Made by a program: the position numbers and the translations under genes. This document shows, piece by piece, positions 61,576 to 64,000 of a stretch of DNA of 64,000 bases. The notes under the pieces were generated by a model. The model had not been told where the DNA came from. It saw only the letters and a program-made list of their open reading frames with translations, and did not search any database. The DNA comes from an uncultured Prevotella sp. (GTDB taxonomy: Bacteria > Bacteroidota > Bacteroidia > Bacteroidales > Bacteroidaceae): assembly GCA_944320105.1 (NCBI GenBank), contig CALUGA010000002.1:62001-126000 (forward strand). The letters are read 5' to 3'. Each line of letters opens with the position of its first letter. Within the stretch, counting starts at the first letter, position 1.

Positions 61576-63102
61576 TTAGCAAACTTTCTCCAAGCGCTTC
61601 ATGATGGAGAACATGAACAGCGCGGCCAGCAGGCAAAGCGCAGTTAGCACGGCCCACACAATCCAGAGGGGCAGCCCCCACAGTACGGCTGCCACGCTCG
61701 TGAGGTAGTTGCCTATGGCCGTGGCAGCAAACCAACCGCCCATCATCAGGCCCTTGTACTTAACCGGGGCAACCTTCGACACGAACGATATGCCCATGGG
61801 GCTGAGCAAAAGCTCGCCAAAGGTGAGCACGAGGTATGTGCTTACAAGCCAGTTGGGCGACACGCGATAGTCGCTGGCGGCCACTGCCGGGTCGGTTATC
61901 TGCTCGGGCGTGGGCAGCCCGATCGAGCCTACGCACATTATGATGTAAGCAATGCCGGCTACGAACATGCCGTAAGCGATCTTGCGTGGTGCCGACGGCT
62001 CGCGCCCGGTCTTTGCGAGCCATCCGAATATGGCCATGGAAACAGGCGTCAGGGCCACCACGAAGCAGGGATTGAACTGCTGGAAGATGGGCGCGCTCAC
62101 CTTGACTGATTCTGGCAGGGTCATATATTGATATACCAATCCTGCCACAGAGAGAACAATCACGATGGCTGAGATGGTTTTCCCTTTGGATGTCTTCGAC
62201 TTGAAGAGGCTGAAAAGAGCGTAGACTATCAGTATGACGAGCACGAAGTTGAACACGTTGAACTCCATGCCGACAAGTCCGCTTGCGCTTGTAACCACAT
62301 AGTCACGGGCGAAGAACGTGAGCGTAAGGCCGTTCTGGTGGAATGACATCCAGAAGAATATCACGACGGCGAACACGAGGCAGAGGGCAACGATGCGGTC
62401 TTTGTCGCTTACATCTGGGTGGGTGGGGTCGGAGCCGATAGTCTTTGAATCGCTCTTGGCCGTTGCTGCTATGGTCTCAGCGTGCTTGAATGTCTTGCGG
62501 AAGCCGTAGTATATCGCCATGGATACTATCAGCGAGGCGCAAGCCACGCCGAAAGCATAGTGGTAAGCCTCGGCTTCGCTTACGCCAAATGAGCGTTGCG
62601 CCCAGTCCATAACCCAAACGGCAGCGCTTGGGGCGAACATCGCGCCAATGTTTATGGCCATGTAGAATATGCTGAACGCAGCATCGCGGCGGTTGGCGTA
62701 CTCGGGGGCGTCGTACAAGTTGCCCACCATCACCTGCAGGTTGCCTTTGAACAAGCCTGTGCCGAGGCTCACGAGAACGAGTGCTGCAAACATCGCAACG
62801 AGTGCAGAGGTGCCGTTGCCGAGAGGCATTGCCATAAGCAGATAGCCTATGAACATGATGACAATGCCCAAGGTGACCATGCGGCCGAAGCCAAACTTGT
62901 CGGCAAGGATGCCTCCGAGCAATGGCAAGAAGTAAACTAAGAATAGGAAGATTCCGTAAATCTGGCCTGCCATGGTGGCAGAAAAGCCAAAGTTGGCTTG
63001 AAGGAACAGGGTGAAGATGGCAAGCATCGTGTAGTAACCGAACCGCTCGCCGGTGTTGGCCAATGACAAAGCATATAGCCCTTTAGGTTGATTTTCGAAC
63101 AT
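61576..63102 (-). CDS. POT-family proton-coupled peptide transporter
   Basis: A 508-residue major-facilitator protein of the PTR2/POT family that imports di- or tripeptides with protons. It has 12 to 14 helices. The N-terminal signature NTGERFGYYTMLAIFTLFLQ carries the ExxER-like motif, and the second signature GNLYDAPEYANRRDAAFSIFYMAINIGAMFAP (parts) is typical of the family. A large internal loop with DPTHPDVSDKD (about 225-240) is lineage-specific. It follows the PorT-like gene by 3 bases, so the pair may be co-transcribed. Confidence 0.92.
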   Translation of the reverse strand: MFENQPKGLYALSLANTGERFGYYTMLAIFTLFLQANFGFSATMAGQIYGIFLFLVYFLPLLGGILADKFGFGRMVTLGIVIMFIGYLLMAMPLGNGTSALVAMFAALVLVSLGTGLFKGNLQVMVGNLYDAPEYANRRDAAFSIFYMAINIGAMFAPSAAVWVMDWAQRSFGVSEAEAYHYAFGVACASLIVSMAIYYGFRKTFKHAETIAATAKSDSKTIGSDPTHPDVSDKDRIVALCLVFAVVIFFWMSFHQNGLTLTFFARDYVVTSASGLVGMEFNVFNFVLVILIVYALFSLFKSKTSKGKTISAIVIVLSVAGLVYQYMTLPESVKVSAPIFQQFNPCFVVALTPVSMAIFGWLAKTGREPSAPRKIAYGMFVAGIAYIIMCVGSIGLPTPEQITDPAVAASDYRVSPNWLVSTYLVLTFGELLLSPMGISFVSKVAPVKYKGLMMGGWFAATAIGNYLTSVAAVLWGLPLWIVWAVLTALCLLAALFMFSIMKRLEKVC

Positions 63103-63105
63103 ACG

Positions 63106-63897
63106 TTATTTAATTTTAGAGTTTTTTGTCTTCATGACATCAAAAAGGTAGGTCAGCTTTATTATGATGCTGCCGTTGTTGCTACGCCCGAAATAGTCGC
63201 GTTTTGAGTTTCCGAAGATATCGCCAAGGCCGTAATAGTATCGCCCTTCGAGCAGGAAGTGACCCACCTTGGGGTGGGAGTATTCAATGCCTAAGCCGCC
63301 GGCAATGCCGTAGTCGAACTTTCTCTCAATGTCGAGCGAGTCTTGCACGGCGTCTTTTAGCGCGCCAATGCGGTCTGCTTGGTTGCGCTCGCTGAAGTTG
63401 AAGTTGGACTCTTTCTTATCGCCAAGCAGGAAGCCGACCTGTGGCCCTACTTGAAAGTAAAACTGGAAACCTTTTCGTTCGCGCCCCCAGCCCAAGCGGG
63501 CGAACAGCGGAACCTGCACGTAGGTAAGCGTGCGTTGGAACTCTTCGGGCCTCCCGGTTACAGGGTTGATTACCGGTTGGTCGTCAACGGTGAGGATGTC
63601 TTCTTTCCATCCCGCTTGCGCAAAGTTCACTTCGCCCACCAGTGCGCATACGCTCTTGAAGTACTTTTCGCAGGTGTAGCGCACGGTAAGGCCGCCGGTA
63701 AGCCCCCCGAGCATCCCTTGCGGTATGTCGGGGTTGAAGCCCACATTGCTGAGCATATAGCCCCCATTTACTCCTACGCTCAGTTCACTGCGGTGTTCAC
63801 CTATCTGCGCATTGGCGGCGAGCGTCGTGGTGACTGTGAGGCAAATGGCCATGGCAGTGCGCAGGAGTGTTTGTGCTATTTTATTGTCCGCTTTCAT
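63106..63897 (-). CDS. Outer-membrane beta-barrel protein (PorT-like)
   Basis: A 263-residue exported protein. The start at 63897 gives a signal peptide ending TLAANAQ near residue 31. The mature part is rich in alternating polar/hydrophobic strands with aromatic girdle residues, for example SELSVGVNGGYMLSNVGF and FQFYFQVGPQVGFLLG, and ends in a strand KLTYLFDVMK. It matches the PorT-like / outer-membrane beta-barrel family of Bacteroidetes. Function is unknown. The frame opens at 63918, but homology and signal peptide start with the second ATG. It is followed 3 bases later by the peptide transporter. Confidence 0.82.
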   Translation of the reverse strand: MKADNKIAQTLLRTAMAICLTVTTTLAANAQIGEHRSELSVGVNGGYMLSNVGFNPDIPQGMLGGLTGGLTVRYTCEKYFKSVCALVGEVNFAQAGWKEDILTVDDQPVINPVTGRPEEFQRTLTYVQVPLFARLGWGRERKGFQFYFQVGPQVGFLLGDKKESNFNFSERNQADRIGALKDAVQDSLDIERKFDYGIAGGLGIEYSHPKVGHFLLEGRYYYGLGDIFGNSKRDYFGRSNNGSIIIKLTYLFDVMKTKNSKIK

Positions 63898-63939
63898 GCG
63901 GAATGCTGTGTCTTGCATACACGTCTCCTCTCGAAAGCG

Positions 63940-63999
63940 TTAGAAGTTGATAGTTTCCACCCTATGGCCCGGAGTGTAGTGAACGAACAGTATGCTTCG
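63940..63999 (-). CDS. C-terminal end of a protein cut by the window edge
   Basis: On the minus strand an open frame runs in from the window edge and ends at a TAA (63940-63942), encoding 19 residues ending HYTPGHRVETINF. It is too short to identify. It lies upstream of the PorT-like gene on the same strand, 42 bases from its start. Confidence 0.4.
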   Translation of the reverse strand, partial: RSILFVHYTPGHRVETINF

Positions 64000-64000
64000 G

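Overview
The window looks like a chromosomal segment of a Bacteroidales bacterium, most likely a Prevotella-type member with moderately high GC. The evidence is the repeated Bacteroidetes promoter signature (TAnnTTTG) upstream of many genes on both strands, lineage-typical gene pairs and families (DUF4494 next to a YggS protein, DUF4421, DUF1460, bifunctional HisB, TlpA-like long proteins, OmpA and PorT-like barrels), and an 11-subunit type NADH dehydrogenase operon with fused NuoCD and no NuoEFG. No tRNA or rRNA genes, complete insertion sequences or CRISPR arrays were recognised.

Layout. 1-4.8 kb: two tandem paralogous acyl-CoA ligases, a LolE/FtsX-type permease and a class I/II aminotransferase, all on the minus strand. 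4.8-8.6 kb: an AT-rich, probably acquired defence island with an AIPR-family protein and an Mrr-like protein carrying a duplicated C-terminal domain. 8.8-22.2 kb: ordinary housekeeping genes (DUF4494-yggS, a DUF2520-kdsC-maf operon, hisB, an oxidoreductase, DUF4421-DUF1460, and a YgiQ radical SAM operon). 22.5-32.3 kb: an OmpA-type protein, an unrecognised 38-residue ORF followed by two tandem palindromes, a GH2 glycosidase, and an ECF sigma/anti-sigma pair next to two large TlpA-like proteins, one of which has lost its CXXC motif. 33.0-39.1 kb: branched-chain amino acid operon ilvD-ilvB-ilvN-acyl-ACP thioesterase, then ilvC with its own promoter. 39.4-42.4 kb: kdsA-kdsD-phospholipase D-like operon for KDO supply. 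42.4-44.0 kb: a repeat locus, a 51-codon remnant of a cytosine-5 DNA methyltransferase with an intact-looking promoter, and an N-acetylglucosamine-kinase-like gene. 44.1-54.2 kb: nuoA-B-CD-H-I-J-K-L-M-N. 54.6-64.0 kb: a short ComEC, a lipoprotein, rsmG, an MBL-fold hydrolase, ruvC, a double ABC ATPase, an exo/endonuclease-phosphatase protein, a POT peptide transporter and a PorT-like barrel.

The most unusual signal is a family of four intergenic elements (near 8.5, 32.6, 42.7 and 54.4 kb). Each is built on tandem 22-bp units whose period also has dyad symmetry (GCCGTTT...AAACGGC), with partly conserved flanking motifs; one copy appears inverted and one contains a perfect 20-bp inverted repeat. 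I do not recognise this family. Other items worth a second look are a candidate short RNA with its own promoter and terminator (about 10.2 kb), the AIPR/Mrr-like pair in which the usual catalytic QxK appears replaced, the small ORF at 24.0 kb, and genes whose -7 box lies only a few bases from the start codon.
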